Positions 17,140 to 27,824 of a stretch of 64,000 nucleotides of DNA are shown piece after piece. Each line of letters starts with the position of its first letter. Positions within the stretch are counted from its first letter, which is position 1. Made by a program: the position numbers and the translations under genes. The notes below the pieces were generated by a model. It did not search any database, was not told the DNA's origin, and was given only the letters and a program-made list of their open reading frames with translations. Location of the stretch: the NCBI RefSeq assembly GCF_014635885.1, contig NZ_BMDR01000005.1, positions 1 through 64,000 on the forward strand. The letters run 5' to 3'. Source of the DNA: Acinetobacter vivianii (GTDB taxonomy: Bacteria; Pseudomonadota; Gammaproteobacteria; Pseudomonadales; Moraxellaceae).

Positions 17140-20100
17140 ATGAATATTTCCAGATTCTTTATTGTACGACCCGTCGCCACTACTTTGTTGATGTTGGCGC
17201 TATTTTTTAGCGGCCTGTTGGTGTGGCGTTTATTACCTGTATCAGCATTACCGCAGGTTGATTATCCGATTATTCAGATTTACACCTTTCAGCCGGGTGC
17301 AAATCCAGATACGGTGCAGCGAACCATCAGCTCACCTTTAGAGCGGGAGATGGGAAAGATTGCTGGTTTGAAGCAAATGTCTTCGAATAGTTCGGTCGGT
17401 GCTTCGGTGATCACCCTGCAATTTGAGTTATCTGCTGAACTGGGCATTGTCGAGCAAGAAGTACAATCGGCCTTGAGTACTGCAAGCAGTAAATTGCCCA
17501 ATGATTTACCGACGCCACCGATTTATCGCAAAGTGAATCCTGCAGATGTACCGGTGATTACGCTTGCGATCAGTTCTGACAGTTTGCCATTGACCACGGT
17601 CTACGACATGGTTGATACCCGCGTGGCACAAAAACTATCGCAACTTTCTGGTGTTGGAATGGTGAGTCTGGCAGGGGGACAACGTCCCGCCATTCGTGTA
17701 CAGATGAACCCAGCTGCCTTGGCAGCGTTTAAGCTCAGTGCTGAAGATGTGCGCGCGGCTATTGCTGCGGCCAATGCCAATCAACCGAAAGGGAGCTTTG
17801 ATGGGCCTTTTCGATCAACCATGCTCGATGCCAACGATCAGATGCGTTCGATTTCTGATTATGAAAACCTGATTTTACGTTGGAACAATGGTGCACCGAT
17901 TCGTCTAAAAGATGTCGCACAAGTGCTTGAGGGCAGTGAAGATCGTTATATGGCAGCGTGGGCGGATAGCCAATCTGCTATTTTGGTGAATATTCAGCGA
18001 CAACCCAATGCCAATGTGATTGAGGTGGCAGATCAAATCAAAAGAATCCTACCTGAGTTACAACAGAATCTACCTGAAAATGTTCACATTCGCGTATTAA
18101 CTGATCGAACCGAAAGTATTCGGAGCTCGATTAAAGATGTGCAAAAAGAATTGGTCTTCGCCGTGTGTCTGGTGGTGTTGGTGACATTCTTATTTCTCCG
18201 TAATTTTGCTGCGACTCTGATTCCTAGTATTGCCGTTCCGCTGTCGATTATCGGCACTTTTGTATTGATGTATTTCCTTGGTTTCTCGGTCAATAATCTG
18301 ACTTTAATGGCATTAACCATTGCCACAGGCTTCGTCGTAGATGATGCCATCGTGATGCTTGAAAATATTGCACGACACCGCGAGTCAGGTGAAAGTATGT
18401 TGCAAGCAGCCCTGAAAGGATCAAAAGAAATTGGTTTTACCCTCATTTCTTTGACGATTTCCCTGATTGCAGTTTTGATTCCTTTACTGTTCATGGGGGA
18501 TGTCGTTGGGCGGCTGTTCCATGAGTTTGCCGTGACACTGGCAGCAGCCATTGCACTGTCTTTGGTGGTGTCTCTGACCTTGACCCCAATGATGTGTGCC
18601 TATTTGCTAAAAGATGCACCGAAGCATGCAGAGCAACCAAGTCGTTGGAGTCTGGATCGAGTGATTCAGCATTATGCGACCTTACTGCAATGGGTACTTC
18701 GGCACCAAGTACTGACTTTGATGGTGATGTTGGCAACAGTCGTATTGGCGGGACTTTTGTATTGGTCGATTCCGAAAGGCTTTTTCCCTGTACAGGACAA
18801 TGGTGTCTTTCAGGTGGTCACTGAAGCCCCTGACCAGATTTCATTTCAGGCCATGAGCGAACGTCAACAAGCTTTGGCAGCAGTGATTGCAAAAGATCCA
18901 GCGGTTGCCAGCTTGTCTTCTTTTATTGGTGTGGATGCCAATAATCCAAAGTTAAGCAATGGGCGTATTCTGGTCAATTTAAAACCCCATGCTCAACGTG
19001 AATCTGCCGTGGAAGTCATGGCGCGACTAAATGAAAATTTTGCACAGGTACATGGGATTAAAGGCTGGATGCAACCCGTGCAAGAGTTGAGTATTGAGGA
19101 CAAAATTAGCCGTACTCAATACCAACTGAGTGTGACTGCACCGAAAAATCAATTGGTAGAACAGTGGACACCTCAACTGGTTCAGGCATTGCGTCAGCAG
19201 CCTGCATTTGCGGCAGTAACCAGTGAAGATGCAGGACAGGGTTTACAGGCCTATATCGATGTCAATCGTGATGCGGCAGCACGTTTAGGTCTGAGTGTTG
19301 AAGACATTAGTTTGGCTTTGCAGAATCTATTTGCGCAGCGGCAAATTGCAACTTTATATACTCAATCCAATCAGTACCGCATTGTTTTAGAGCTAGATCC
19401 CAAACTGACGCAGGGTATTGAGGCTTTAAACCAAACCTATATTCATAATCATCAGGGACAGCCGATTTTATTGAGTTCCGTCGCCACCATTGTCGAAAAA
19501 CATGCACCGATTCTTTTACAGCAACAGTCGCAATTTCCTGCAGTTGGGATTTCCTTTAATTTAGCCAAGGATGTGTCTTTAGGCGAAGCCATTGCTGCGA
19601 TTGAGCAGGTTAAGCAGAGCCTCGATTTACCGCCAGAGCTACAGGTCCAATTGCAAGGGGCTGCGGCCGCTTTTGAAAATTCACAGCAACATACCTTTTG
19701 GTTAGTGATTGCTGCGATTGTGACCATGTATATTGTGCTGGGCATGCTGTACGAGAATTTTATTCATCCAGTTACTATTCTTTCAACCTTACCTTCTGCT
19801 GCAATTGGGGCTTTATTGGCCTTGTTTATGGTGGGGAGGCCGTTGGACATGATTGCGCTGATCGGGATTATTTTACTGATCGGTTTGGTCAAGAAAAACG
19901 GCATCATGATGGTCGATTTTGCACTTGCAGCGCAACGTCATCAGGGCTTATCGGCTGAGCAAGCCATTTATCAGGCGGCTTTATTACGCTTCCGCCCGAT
20001 TCTGATGACCACACTGGCTGCGGTGGTCGGTGCTATTCCCCTCATGCTGGCCTCTGGTTCTGGAGCCGAATTACGACAACCTTTAGGTTTGGTGATGGTG

Positions 20101-20229
20101 GGTGGTTTATTAGTCAGTCAGATACTCACCTTATTCACCACACCTGTGGTGTATTTATTTTTTGATCGACTTCAATCAAAGCCAAGTACGCAGTTGACAC
20201 TCTCTGAACAAACAGGGGCAACTGAATGA
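17140..20229 (+). CDS. RND efflux transporter, first subunit (MdtB-like)
   Basis: A 1029-residue proton-driven inner-membrane pump of the HAE1/RND family with 12 helices and two large periplasmic loops. The N-terminus MNISRFFIVRPVATTLLMLAL and the TM4 proton-relay motif VVDDAIVMLENI are typical. The central loop sequence PKGFFPVQDNG marks the start of the second repeat. It begins 4 bp after the adaptor stop and overlaps the next transporter gene by 4 bp (ATGA). Two different transporter genes side by side point to an MdtBC-type heterotrimer. Confidence 0.9.
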   Translation: MNISRFFIVRPVATTLLMLALFFSGLLVWRLLPVSALPQVDYPIIQIYTFQPGANPDTVQRTISSPLEREMGKIAGLKQMSSNSSVGASVITLQFELSAELGIVEQEVQSALSTASSKLPNDLPTPPIYRKVNPADVPVITLAISSDSLPLTTVYDMVDTRVAQKLSQLSGVGMVSLAGGQRPAIRVQMNPAALAAFKLSAEDVRAAIAAANANQPKGSFDGPFRSTMLDANDQMRSISDYENLILRWNNGAPIRLKDVAQVLEGSEDRYMAAWADSQSAILVNIQRQPNANVIEVADQIKRILPELQQNLPENVHIRVLTDRTESIRSSIKDVQKELVFAVCLVVLVTFLFLRNFAATLIPSIAVPLSIIGTFVLMYFLGFSVNNLTLMALTIATGFVVDDAIVMLENIARHRESGESMLQAALKGSKEIGFTLISLTISLIAVLIPLLFMGDVVGRLFHEFAVTLAAAIALSLVVSLTLTPMMCAYLLKDAPKHAEQPSRWSLDRVIQHYATLLQWVLRHQVLTLMVMLATVVLAGLLYWSIPKGFFPVQDNGVFQVVTEAPDQISFQAMSERQQALAAVIAKDPAVASLSSFIGVDANNPKLSNGRILVNLKPHAQRESAVEVMARLNENFAQVHGIKGWMQPVQELSIEDKISRTQYQLSVTAPKNQLVEQWTPQLVQALRQQPAFAAVTSEDAGQGLQAYIDVNRDAAARLGLSVEDISLALQNLFAQRQIATLYTQSNQYRIVLELDPKLTQGIEALNQTYIHNHQGQPILLSSVATIVEKHAPILLQQQSQFPAVGISFNLAKDVSLGEAIAAIEQVKQSLDLPPELQVQLQGAAAAFENSQQHTFWLVIAAIVTMYIVLGMLYENFIHPVTILSTLPSAAIGALLALFMVGRPLDMIALIGIILLIGLVKKNGIMMVDFALAAQRHQGLSAEQAIYQAALLRFRPILMTTLAAVVGAIPLMLASGSGAELRQPLGLVMVGGLLVSQILTLFTTPVVYLFFDRLQSKPSTQLTLSEQTGATE

Positions 20230-23200
20230 CGTTGTTGTCTGTGTTTGTGCAAAGGCCTGTTGCCAGCGTGCTGTTGGGTGTAGCCATCGTTCTGCTCGGT
20301 ATATTGGCCTATTTACGCCTACCTGTTGCCGCATTACCGCAAGCGGATATTCCTACCATTGTCGTCAGGGCGAATTTGCCTGGTGCCAGTCCAGAAAGTA
20401 TGTCTGCAACTGTAGCAACACCTTTAGAACGCGCCATGATGGGTGTATCGGGTGTTAAAGCGATTAACTCGTCCAGTAATCAAAGTTCAACGCAGGTGGT
20501 TTTACACTTTGATTTGAACACTGATATCAATGAAGCTGCGCGTGAGGTTCAGGCTGCCATCAATGCTGCGATGTCACAGTTACCCGCAGGTATGCCGAGT
20601 CCACCCGAATATTTCAAAATCAACCCAAGCCAAAGTCCGATTTTCTATTTGGCGCTCAGCTCTAAACAGCTTTCTGCTGCAAAGTTATACGAAATAGCAT
20701 CTCAACAATTACAACCCAATTTGGCCCAGATCAGCGGGGTAGGTGAAGTTGCGATTGATGGTGCTTCTATGCCAGCTGTACGTATCACCATCAATCCAAG
20801 TGCTTTAGTTTCAACAGGGATGTCTCTAGAGCAAGTGCGGCAGGCGGTCGCGAAAAGTAATGTGGTACAGGCATTGGGTGTGGTTGAGCAACAGCAATTA
20901 CGTTGGCAAGTGACCTTATCAACAGAACTAAAAACTGCCCAAGATTTTGCGGATCTGATTATTAGACACACTGATCAAGGGGTGATTCGCTTAAAAGATA
21001 TTGCCACGGTCAGTGATTCGGTTGAAAACCGTTATGTCAGTGGTTTTCATAACGGGCAACCTGCGGTGATATTAAAGATTAGCCGACAGCCCAATGCCAA
21101 TACCGTAGCGACCATTGATCTGATCAAAGCAAAATTGCCTGCTTTGCGTGAGCTAATGCCACGTGATGCACAGTTAACTGTGGTGATGGATGGTTCAAAT
21201 ATTGTCCGTAACAGTTTAGAGGAAGCACGGGATACCTTGTTTTTATCCATGTTACTGGTGGTGATTGTGGTGGTGCTGATGTTGGGGCGCTTACAGAGTG
21301 CGGTGATTCCCGCAATGGCACTGCTGGTCACTTTAATTGGTGTATGTAGTCTGATTTATTTGGCTGGTTTTTCGCTGAATAACCTGTCAATTATGGCGAT
21401 CATTGTTGCGATTGGCTTAGTGGTTGATGATGCCATCGTCGTACTGGAAAATATTGAGCGTTATATTGAACAAGGCGATTCACCTGCGCAAGCGGCTGTG
21501 AAAGGGATTCAGGAAGTTGGTTTTACCTTGATTGCCATGAATCTGGCTTTAATCGTGATTTTTCTCTCGGTTCTGTTTATGGGTGGGGTAATTGAACGCT
21601 TGTTTAGAGAGTTTTCGCTCACGCTGGTTTTTGTGGTGCTGTTATCGGTTTTTGTTTCATTAATCTTAACGCCAAGTTTATCGGCACGTTGTTTAAAACC
21701 TTTATCCTTGACCCAACCTCCGCGGTTGTATCGTTATAGTCATCGTTTGATTCAGGAGCTGACCCAGTCTTATATTCGGTCTCTCCATTGGGTATTAAAA
21801 CATGCTTATTTGATTGTGGTAGTTTGGCTGGCTGCAATAATCGCTTCTGTCTATATCTACAATTTATTGCCCAAACGCGTTTTACCTGAACAAGACACAG
21901 GACGGGTTGGTGCTTTTATCCGTGGCGATGATGGTTTTTCTTTTCAAATCATGCAACCAAAGATTGCCGCGTTTAATCAAGCCTTACTCAAGGATCCTGC
22001 GGTACAAGATGTGGTCGGTACTTCTGGTGGTGGTGGTGGCATGACCAACTCATTTTTGATGGTGAGTTTAAAGCCAAAGGCTGAACGTGACGGTTTAACT
22101 TCCAAAGAGGTGGTCGAGCGATTAAAGAAAAATGCACCTTGGCAGGCGGGGACCGTGTTCTCAGCCGATGTCGAACAAGATTTGGAATTGGACGATCCTT
22201 TTTCCAGTGGTAATGCCCAAGAATATTTATTGTTATTGCAATCTGACAATGTGAGTCTGTTACGTGAATGGGCACCCAAAGTTGCCGAGGCCATGCGCAA
22301 ACTGCCTGAGTTTGAAGAGGTAGAAACGCAAGGAGATGAAGGCGCTCAACACGTCACTTTAGATATTGACCGCGAAGCAGCAAAGCGTTTAGGTGTTGAT
22401 ATTGAAAATATTTCCAGTGTTTTAAATAACTCATTTTCACAACGCCAGATTTCAACAATTCATGATCGAAATGACCAATTCTATGTGGTGATGGAGGTTG
22501 ATCAACGCTTTACCGAGCATCCTGAAGCTTTGGCAGATGTCAAAATACCGAATCAACAAGGGGCCTATGTGCCTTTAAGCAATTTCGCCACATGGACCTA
22601 TGGGATCAGCAATGATCGGGTGCATCGCCGTAATCAATATGCAGCGATGGGTGTGGGCTACGTGGTCAAGAAAGGTTATAGCTATGAACAAGCGGATGCT
22701 GCTATTCGTCAGGTTTTGCCAGAGATCATGCTGCCAAAAGAAATCTTTGTCATGACAGATCGCGATGTTGAAAGTGAAAGTTTACAGGCGGGAATCAGCA
22801 CACCCGCTTTGATTGCAGCGGTGATTGTGCTGATTTTTATTGTATTGGGAATTACATATGAAAGTATTGTGCATCCGTTTACCATTTTATCCACTATTCC
22901 GACGGCAGCTTTGGGGGCTTTACTCAGTTTGTGGCTGTTTCAGATTCCCTTTAGTTTGATTGCACTATTAGGCATATTTTTGCTGATTGGGATTGTGGTG
23001 AAAAATGCCATCTTGCTAATTGATTTTACCTTACAGCAACGGCGTCAAGGTCACACCGCTTTAGCGTCGGTTATTACCGCAGCGACATTGCGTTTTAGAC
23101 CGATTTTAATGACCAATACTGCCGCTTTATTGGGTGCGATTCCACTGGCACTGAGTTGGGGGGAAGGGGCGGAAATGCGTCAACCTTTGGGGATTGCCAT

Positions 23201-23333
23201 CGTGGGTGGATTGGCTTTAGGTCAATTATTAACCTTATATACTACGCCTGTGATGTATCTCATGTTTGAAAAAATCGCTCAAGGCTTAAATAAATTTAGG
23301 TTGCAGTTGAATGTGCTCCGTTGGAATAAATAG
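20226..23333 (+). CDS. RND efflux transporter, second subunit (MdtC-like)
   Basis: A 1035-residue RND transporter paralogous to the preceding one. The N-terminus is MTLLSVFVQRPVASVLLGVA and the TM4 motif is IGLVVDDAIVVLENIERY; the second half starts near PKRVLPEQDTGR. A Gly run (SGGGGGMTNSFLM) lies in the second periplasmic loop. In MdtBC pumps the two subunits divide substrate binding and proton transport. Start and stop overlaps in the cluster imply translational coupling from adaptor to outer-membrane factor. Confidence 0.9.
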   Translation: MTLLSVFVQRPVASVLLGVAIVLLGILAYLRLPVAALPQADIPTIVVRANLPGASPESMSATVATPLERAMMGVSGVKAINSSSNQSSTQVVLHFDLNTDINEAAREVQAAINAAMSQLPAGMPSPPEYFKINPSQSPIFYLALSSKQLSAAKLYEIASQQLQPNLAQISGVGEVAIDGASMPAVRITINPSALVSTGMSLEQVRQAVAKSNVVQALGVVEQQQLRWQVTLSTELKTAQDFADLIIRHTDQGVIRLKDIATVSDSVENRYVSGFHNGQPAVILKISRQPNANTVATIDLIKAKLPALRELMPRDAQLTVVMDGSNIVRNSLEEARDTLFLSMLLVVIVVVLMLGRLQSAVIPAMALLVTLIGVCSLIYLAGFSLNNLSIMAIIVAIGLVVDDAIVVLENIERYIEQGDSPAQAAVKGIQEVGFTLIAMNLALIVIFLSVLFMGGVIERLFREFSLTLVFVVLLSVFVSLILTPSLSARCLKPLSLTQPPRLYRYSHRLIQELTQSYIRSLHWVLKHAYLIVVVWLAAIIASVYIYNLLPKRVLPEQDTGRVGAFIRGDDGFSFQIMQPKIAAFNQALLKDPAVQDVVGTSGGGGGMTNSFLMVSLKPKAERDGLTSKEVVERLKKNAPWQAGTVFSADVEQDLELDDPFSSGNAQEYLLLLQSDNVSLLREWAPKVAEAMRKLPEFEEVETQGDEGAQHVTLDIDREAAKRLGVDIENISSVLNNSFSQRQISTIHDRNDQFYVVMEVDQRFTEHPEALADVKIPNQQGAYVPLSNFATWTYGISNDRVHRRNQYAAMGVGYVVKKGYSYEQADAAIRQVLPEIMLPKEIFVMTDRDVESESLQAGISTPALIAAVIVLIFIVLGITYESIVHPFTILSTIPTAALGALLSLWLFQIPFSLIALLGIFLLIGIVVKNAILLIDFTLQQRRQGHTALASVITAATLRFRPILMTNTAALLGAIPLALSWGEGAEMRQPLGIAIVGGLALGQLLTLYTTPVMYLMFEKIAQGLNKFRLQLNVLRWNK

Positions 23334-23342
23334 GAAGTCGCT

Positions 23343-24746
23343 ATGAAAAAAACAGTCTTCACACTTTCTATCAGTGTTGCTGGTGCAATGTCTTTGATGG
23401 CTTGCCAATCTACTACGTTCAAGCCTGCAAGCTATCAGCAACCTGAGATTCAGAGTCCTGCACAGTATAAGTATGCAGGTATAGCATGGATTGAAACCTC
23501 TCAAATCAGTACCAAACCACAGCAATGGTGGGAGATTTATCATGATCCGATTTTGTCCACACTGATTCAGCAACTGGATCAGGACAATTTGAGCATTCAA
23601 CAAGCACAAGCCAAGTATCGTCAGGCGATTGCTTTATTGGCCCAACAACGTACCAATTACGCACCAAGCTTGAATATGGGAGCAAGTGCTCATCATAACG
23701 AGGCAAAAAATCTTGCAACAAGCCGTCAATTGAGTGCCAATTTAACTGCCAGCTGGATTCCAGATTTATGGGGTAGAGTTGCAAAAGCGGTTGAGGGCCA
23801 ACAGGCCAATGTACAGGCTTCTGTGGCAGATATTGCTGCAATTAAACTCAGTCAACAATTGATGGCGGCAGAGGCATATTGGAGCATTCGTTTATTTGAT
23901 GCCAAACTGGACGTTCTTCAGCAAACGCAACACAGTTATCAACGCTCAGTGGGTATTTTACAACAGCAGTATCAAGCGGGGATGATTGCCCGTGCAGATG
24001 TGATTCAGGCTGAAACCCAACTGAAACAAGTCGCTGTGCAATTGTTAGAACTGCAACGCAGCCGAGATTTACAGGAAAATATTTTAGCGCTCTTAGTCGG
24101 GCAGAATGTTGCTGACTTTAATTTAAACAAAAGTCCTTATCAATTTAGTACCCCCCAGATTCCGACCCAAATTCCAAGCCGCCTTTTAGCACAACGCCCT
24201 GATGTGATTCGTCGTGAGCGAGAACTTGCAACCACGCATGCACAACTGGGTTTAGCGCAAACCGCATGGCTGCCGGATCTTACCATTAGCGTGGAGAGCA
24301 GTGTGAATAGCCCAGTGTTCCATACGCTATTGCAATCTCCGAATACAGCATGGTCAGTTGGGGCAAAAGTCCTAGGCACAGTATTTGATGGTGGAAAGCG
24401 GCGTGCTGATATTCAACAGGCGCAGGCCAATTATGATGAAAAACTTGCTGCCTATAAGCATTCAGTTTTGACGGGTTGGAAAGAAGTTGAGGATGGTTTA
24501 TTGCAAGCGTCACTGTTCCAAAAACAGATGATAGAGCAACAACAGCTTCTCAAGCTATCTACTGAAAATGAACGGGTTGCCACACAGCGTTATCAAGCGG
24601 GTTTGGTGAGCTATCTTGAGGTTGCCACAGCGCAAAATCTGCGTTTGGCTGCGGAAGAACGGTTGTTGGAATTACAACAATTACATCTCAAGAATTCAGC
24701 ACAATTGGTAGCTGCCTTAGGTGGTGGGATGAATTCTTCATCTTAA
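23343..24746 (+). CDS. Outer-membrane efflux factor of the NodT/OprM type
   Basis: A 467-residue TolC-superfamily lipoprotein. The N-terminus has a lipobox (AMSLMAC, Cys at residue 21), and the two OEP repeats are visible (QQAQAKYRQAIALLAQQRTNYAP ... and DGGKRRADIQQAQANY ...). The signature LLAQRPDVIRRERELA near residue 282 is typical of NodT-type factors. It begins 9 bp after mdtC-like with the ribosome site AGGAAG, so the operon encodes a full tripartite pump. A hairpin follows about 20 bp after the stop. Confidence 0.9.
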   Translation: MKKTVFTLSISVAGAMSLMACQSTTFKPASYQQPEIQSPAQYKYAGIAWIETSQISTKPQQWWEIYHDPILSTLIQQLDQDNLSIQQAQAKYRQAIALLAQQRTNYAPSLNMGASAHHNEAKNLATSRQLSANLTASWIPDLWGRVAKAVEGQQANVQASVADIAAIKLSQQLMAAEAYWSIRLFDAKLDVLQQTQHSYQRSVGILQQQYQAGMIARADVIQAETQLKQVAVQLLELQRSRDLQENILALLVGQNVADFNLNKSPYQFSTPQIPTQIPSRLLAQRPDVIRRERELATTHAQLGLAQTAWLPDLTISVESSVNSPVFHTLLQSPNTAWSVGAKVLGTVFDGGKRRADIQQAQANYDEKLAAYKHSVLTGWKEVEDGLLQASLFQKQMIEQQQLLKLSTENERVATQRYQAGLVSYLEVATAQNLRLAAEERLLELQQLHLKNSAQLVAALGGGMNSSS

Positions 24747-24768
24747 ATTGAGTGATGTTATCCGTCAT

Positions 24769-24817
24769 TACAGCGATCCATCTTCAATTTAAATAGAATT
24801 GGGATCGCTGTACTTTC
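24769..24817 (+). terminator. Probable terminator after the RND operon
   Basis: A perfect 11 bp stem TACAGCGATCC/GGATCGCTGTA encloses a 22-base AT-rich loop, followed by CTTTCT. The T-run is weak. Confidence 0.5.
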
Positions 24818-25141
24818 TGCATGCATGATAAACATATTGTTTGGATGATTATTTTTGCCTGATGGCGTTAAACAAGAATAAGAATTGATGATTTTATTTT
24901 TGGAGTTTTGAGGGCAAAGATTCCAATTTTTTAGAGCAGTATTTTATTTAGCCCATGATTTTCATTTTTCAGTGTCATCTGAATGCCTTTGTGTAAATTT
25001 TAGTAGTTAATCAAGCAAATAGCGCTTCAATATGTAGAATAAAAAATAGCCATTTGTTTATTAAAGAATGACTTTAAATCAAAAATTAATTTAGATCTTT
25101 CTCATTTCATCTTCATCCCAATCTGAGAGAACGGAGCAAAT
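24818..25141. other. Intergenic region before the acyl-CoA dehydrogenase
   Basis: About 320 bp of AT-rich DNA with no convincing gene. The only clear signal is the ribosome site CGGAG at 25132-25136 for the next gene. It presumably holds the fadE promoter. Confidence 0.4.
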
Positions 25142-27607
25142 ATGATTGTATTATTGATATTGCTTGGCCTATTGATTCAGTTAGTTGTGGTATGGGCTGT
25201 TTTTTATTTTGAAGCTACGCGAACTATTGGTTGTGTAGTGGCGATTGTCGCAGCCATTCTGTGTAGTGTGTTGATCACACCGTGGAGTCTGTTACTCGGT
25301 GTACCGATTATTCTCGCCAGTGTGGTTGTTTTGATTGCACCTCTACGTGATGCTTTGGTGAGTCGGCCTGCGTTTAATATTCTCTCAAAAGCAATGCCGA
25401 GTATGAGTATCACGGAAAGAGAAGCGCTAGAGGCGGGTACCAGTTGGTGGGAAAAAGAGCTGTTTATGGGGGCACCTGATTGGGAAAAATTTGATCAATA
25501 TCCTTATCCAGTCTTATCAACAGAAGAACAGGCATTTTTAGATAATGAAGTACAACAACTCTGTTCAATGTTAGATGAATGGCAAATTCATCATCAAGAA
25601 AAAGATCTACCGCCTGAGGTTTGGCAATTTATTAAGGACAATGGTTTTCTCGGTTTGATTATTCCAAAATCATTTGGCGGTAAGCAATTTACTCCCTTTG
25701 CGCAAAGTCGAATTATGAGCAAGATTGCTTCCCGTTCACTGACTGCTGCGGTGAGCTGTATGGTCCCGAATTCGCTTGGGCCAGGTGAGTTGCTGCTGCA
25801 CTATGGTACAGAAGAACAGAAACAACGTTATTTGCCCGGTCTTGCAAATGGTACAGAAGTCCCTTGTTTTGGTTTGACCAGTCCTGAAGCAGGTTCGGAT
25901 GCAGGTGCGATTCCTGATACAGGTATAGTGTGTTATGGACAGTACCAAGGTCAAGAAGTACTCGGTTTAAAAATGAATTTCTCTAAGCGTTGGATTACGC
26001 TGGCACCGATTGCAACCGTGATTGGTTTGGCCTTTAAACTTTATGATCCAGAGGGTTTATTGGGTGATAAAAGTAAAGTGGAATATGGCATTACCTGTGC
26101 CTTGATTCCGGCTGAGCATGACGGTATTCAGATCGGTCCGCGACATAATCCAGGTGCACCATTTATGAATGGTACAGTCGAGGGGAGTAATGTGTTTATT
26201 CCTTTGGACTGGATCATCGGTGGGCAGCAAAATGCAGGTAAAGGCTGGCGTATGCTGATGGAATGTCTCGGTGTGGGACGTGGTATTTCGTTACCTGCTT
26301 TGGCAACCGCAGCTGGGGAAATGAGTTATCTACTGGTGGGTGCATTTGCCAGTGTGCGTCAACAATTCAAAATCTCGGTTGGACATTTTGAAGGGGTGCA
26401 AGAAGCGACCAGTGATATCGCCAGTGATGCCTATATGTTGGAGTCATTCCGTTATCTGGTAACTTGTGGTTTGAACCAAGGTGGAACGCCTGCGGTGATG
26501 ACCGCGATGGCAAAATACTATGCGACTGAAACCATGCGCAAAGTGGTCAATCACGGTATGGATGTCGTCGGTGGTCGAGCGATTCAGCTAGGCCCACGTA
26601 ACTTCCTTGCATTGACTTATCAATCGATTCCAGTGGCAATTACGGTTGAAGGAGCAAATATTCTGACCCGTTCCTTGATGATTTTTGGTCAAGGTTCAAT
26701 GCGCTGCCATCCTTATTTATTTGAAGAATTACAGCTGTTGCAATCGGAAGATAAAGCCGCTGCTTTTAAGGAATTTTCGCCATTATTGTTTAAGCATTTA
26801 GCCTATACCTTCAATCGTGCAGCCAAAGCAGCAGCATTTTCGATTACGGGTGGTTCAGATGATGGTTCTAAACAAGCTGATGATTTTTCCAAAGGCTATT
26901 ACAGCAAGATTAATCGTTTCAGTGCTGATTTTGCATTAACGTCGGATATGGCACTTGGGATTTTGGCGGGTGATTTAAAACGCAAAGAAATGCTGTCTGG
27001 GCGCTTGGCTGATATCCATGCGCATTTATTTATCGCTACTGCGATCTTGAAATACTATGAACAGGGTCAGAGAACTGAGGCAGAACAGAAGCATGCGGAA
27101 TTAGCGTTGAATAAAGCCTTATATCAGGTGCAAGAAGCGTTCTTTAGCTTCTATGATAATTTCCCAATGAAACTTGCTGCCTGTATGGTGAAATTGCTTT
27201 GCTTCCCATTTGGTCGGCCAATTGCAGCGCCATCGGATCAATTGAAACAGGAAGTGGCGCAATTGATGATGCAAGAGCATGCGTTCCGAGATCAGCTCAA
27301 ACAACATGTTTATTATACGACGGATGCAAATGATGTAATGGGACGGATGGAGTCCACTTTCCAAAGCCTGTTACAGTTGCAACCGTTGTGGAATAAATTT
27401 AAAAAAGCGGAGTCAAAAGACCAGTTTACAGGGCTAAGCTTTGAAGAACACATTGCCAATGCGATTGAAACAGGTTTTATCAGCACTGCTGAGGCAGAAT
27501 CGCTTTTACAATACAATGCTAAACGCTATGACAGTATGCTGACGGATATTTTTGATGAGCATTTAGTCGATGATCTGCCGCTTGAAAATCCTCATCTTCG
27601 AACCTGA
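25142..27607 (+). CDS. fadE: Large acyl-CoA dehydrogenase, FadE type
   Basis: An 821-residue FAD enzyme catalysing the first dehydrogenation of fatty-acid beta-oxidation. The length and layout match E. coli FadE-type proteins: two N-terminal membrane helices (residues ~1-63), then the acyl-CoA dehydrogenase N, middle and C domains and an extra C-terminal DUF1974-like region. The FAD-domain signature GLTSPEAGSDAGAIPDTG (near residue 244) and the later VVNHGMDVVGGRAI are characteristic. It stands alone with its own ribosome site and a terminator. Acyl-chain preference is not evident; medium to long chains are usual for this family. Confidence 0.92.
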   Translation: MIVLLILLGLLIQLVVVWAVFYFEATRTIGCVVAIVAAILCSVLITPWSLLLGVPIILASVVVLIAPLRDALVSRPAFNILSKAMPSMSITEREALEAGTSWWEKELFMGAPDWEKFDQYPYPVLSTEEQAFLDNEVQQLCSMLDEWQIHHQEKDLPPEVWQFIKDNGFLGLIIPKSFGGKQFTPFAQSRIMSKIASRSLTAAVSCMVPNSLGPGELLLHYGTEEQKQRYLPGLANGTEVPCFGLTSPEAGSDAGAIPDTGIVCYGQYQGQEVLGLKMNFSKRWITLAPIATVIGLAFKLYDPEGLLGDKSKVEYGITCALIPAEHDGIQIGPRHNPGAPFMNGTVEGSNVFIPLDWIIGGQQNAGKGWRMLMECLGVGRGISLPALATAAGEMSYLLVGAFASVRQQFKISVGHFEGVQEATSDIASDAYMLESFRYLVTCGLNQGGTPAVMTAMAKYYATETMRKVVNHGMDVVGGRAIQLGPRNFLALTYQSIPVAITVEGANILTRSLMIFGQGSMRCHPYLFEELQLLQSEDKAAAFKEFSPLLFKHLAYTFNRAAKAAAFSITGGSDDGSKQADDFSKGYYSKINRFSADFALTSDMALGILAGDLKRKEMLSGRLADIHAHLFIATAILKYYEQGQRTEAEQKHAELALNKALYQVQEAFFSFYDNFPMKLAACMVKLLCFPFGRPIAAPSDQLKQEVAQLMMQEHAFRDQLKQHVYYTTDANDVMGRMESTFQSLLQLQPLWNKFKKAESKDQFTGLSFEEHIANAIETGFISTAEAESLLQYNAKRYDSMLTDIFDEHLVDDLPLENPHLRT

Positions 27608-27638
27608 TTACTGAGTCGCTTAATAACCGCGCTTGAAG

Positions 27639-27701
27639 CAGTCCTGAATGTATGAGAAAGACGTTTTTCATGTCTCCTATACATAATTCAGGGCTGTTTT
27701 T
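27639..27701 (+). terminator. Terminator after fadE
   Basis: A stem of CAGTCCTGAAT paired with ATTCAGGGCTG (one G-T pair), extended with a bulge through GTAT/ATAC, is followed by TTTTTC. Confidence 0.65.
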
Positions 27702-27824
27702 CATAACAATTCTCAAGTTTTATATCAATCTGTTATATTTTTTTTGCAAAATTCTGTGTCTTTTCTTGTTCTGTACCTTCCTGCACTATAACAACATGAA
27801 TTGAGCAAAGCGAAAGGTGCCGAT

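Noticed and set aside
18084..18551. 155-codon open frame opposite the RND transporter gene
   Set aside because: It lies wholly inside a strong coding gene on the other strand, with no recognisable domain or ribosome site. The same holds for the long antisense frames at 55609-56097 and 7969-8430.
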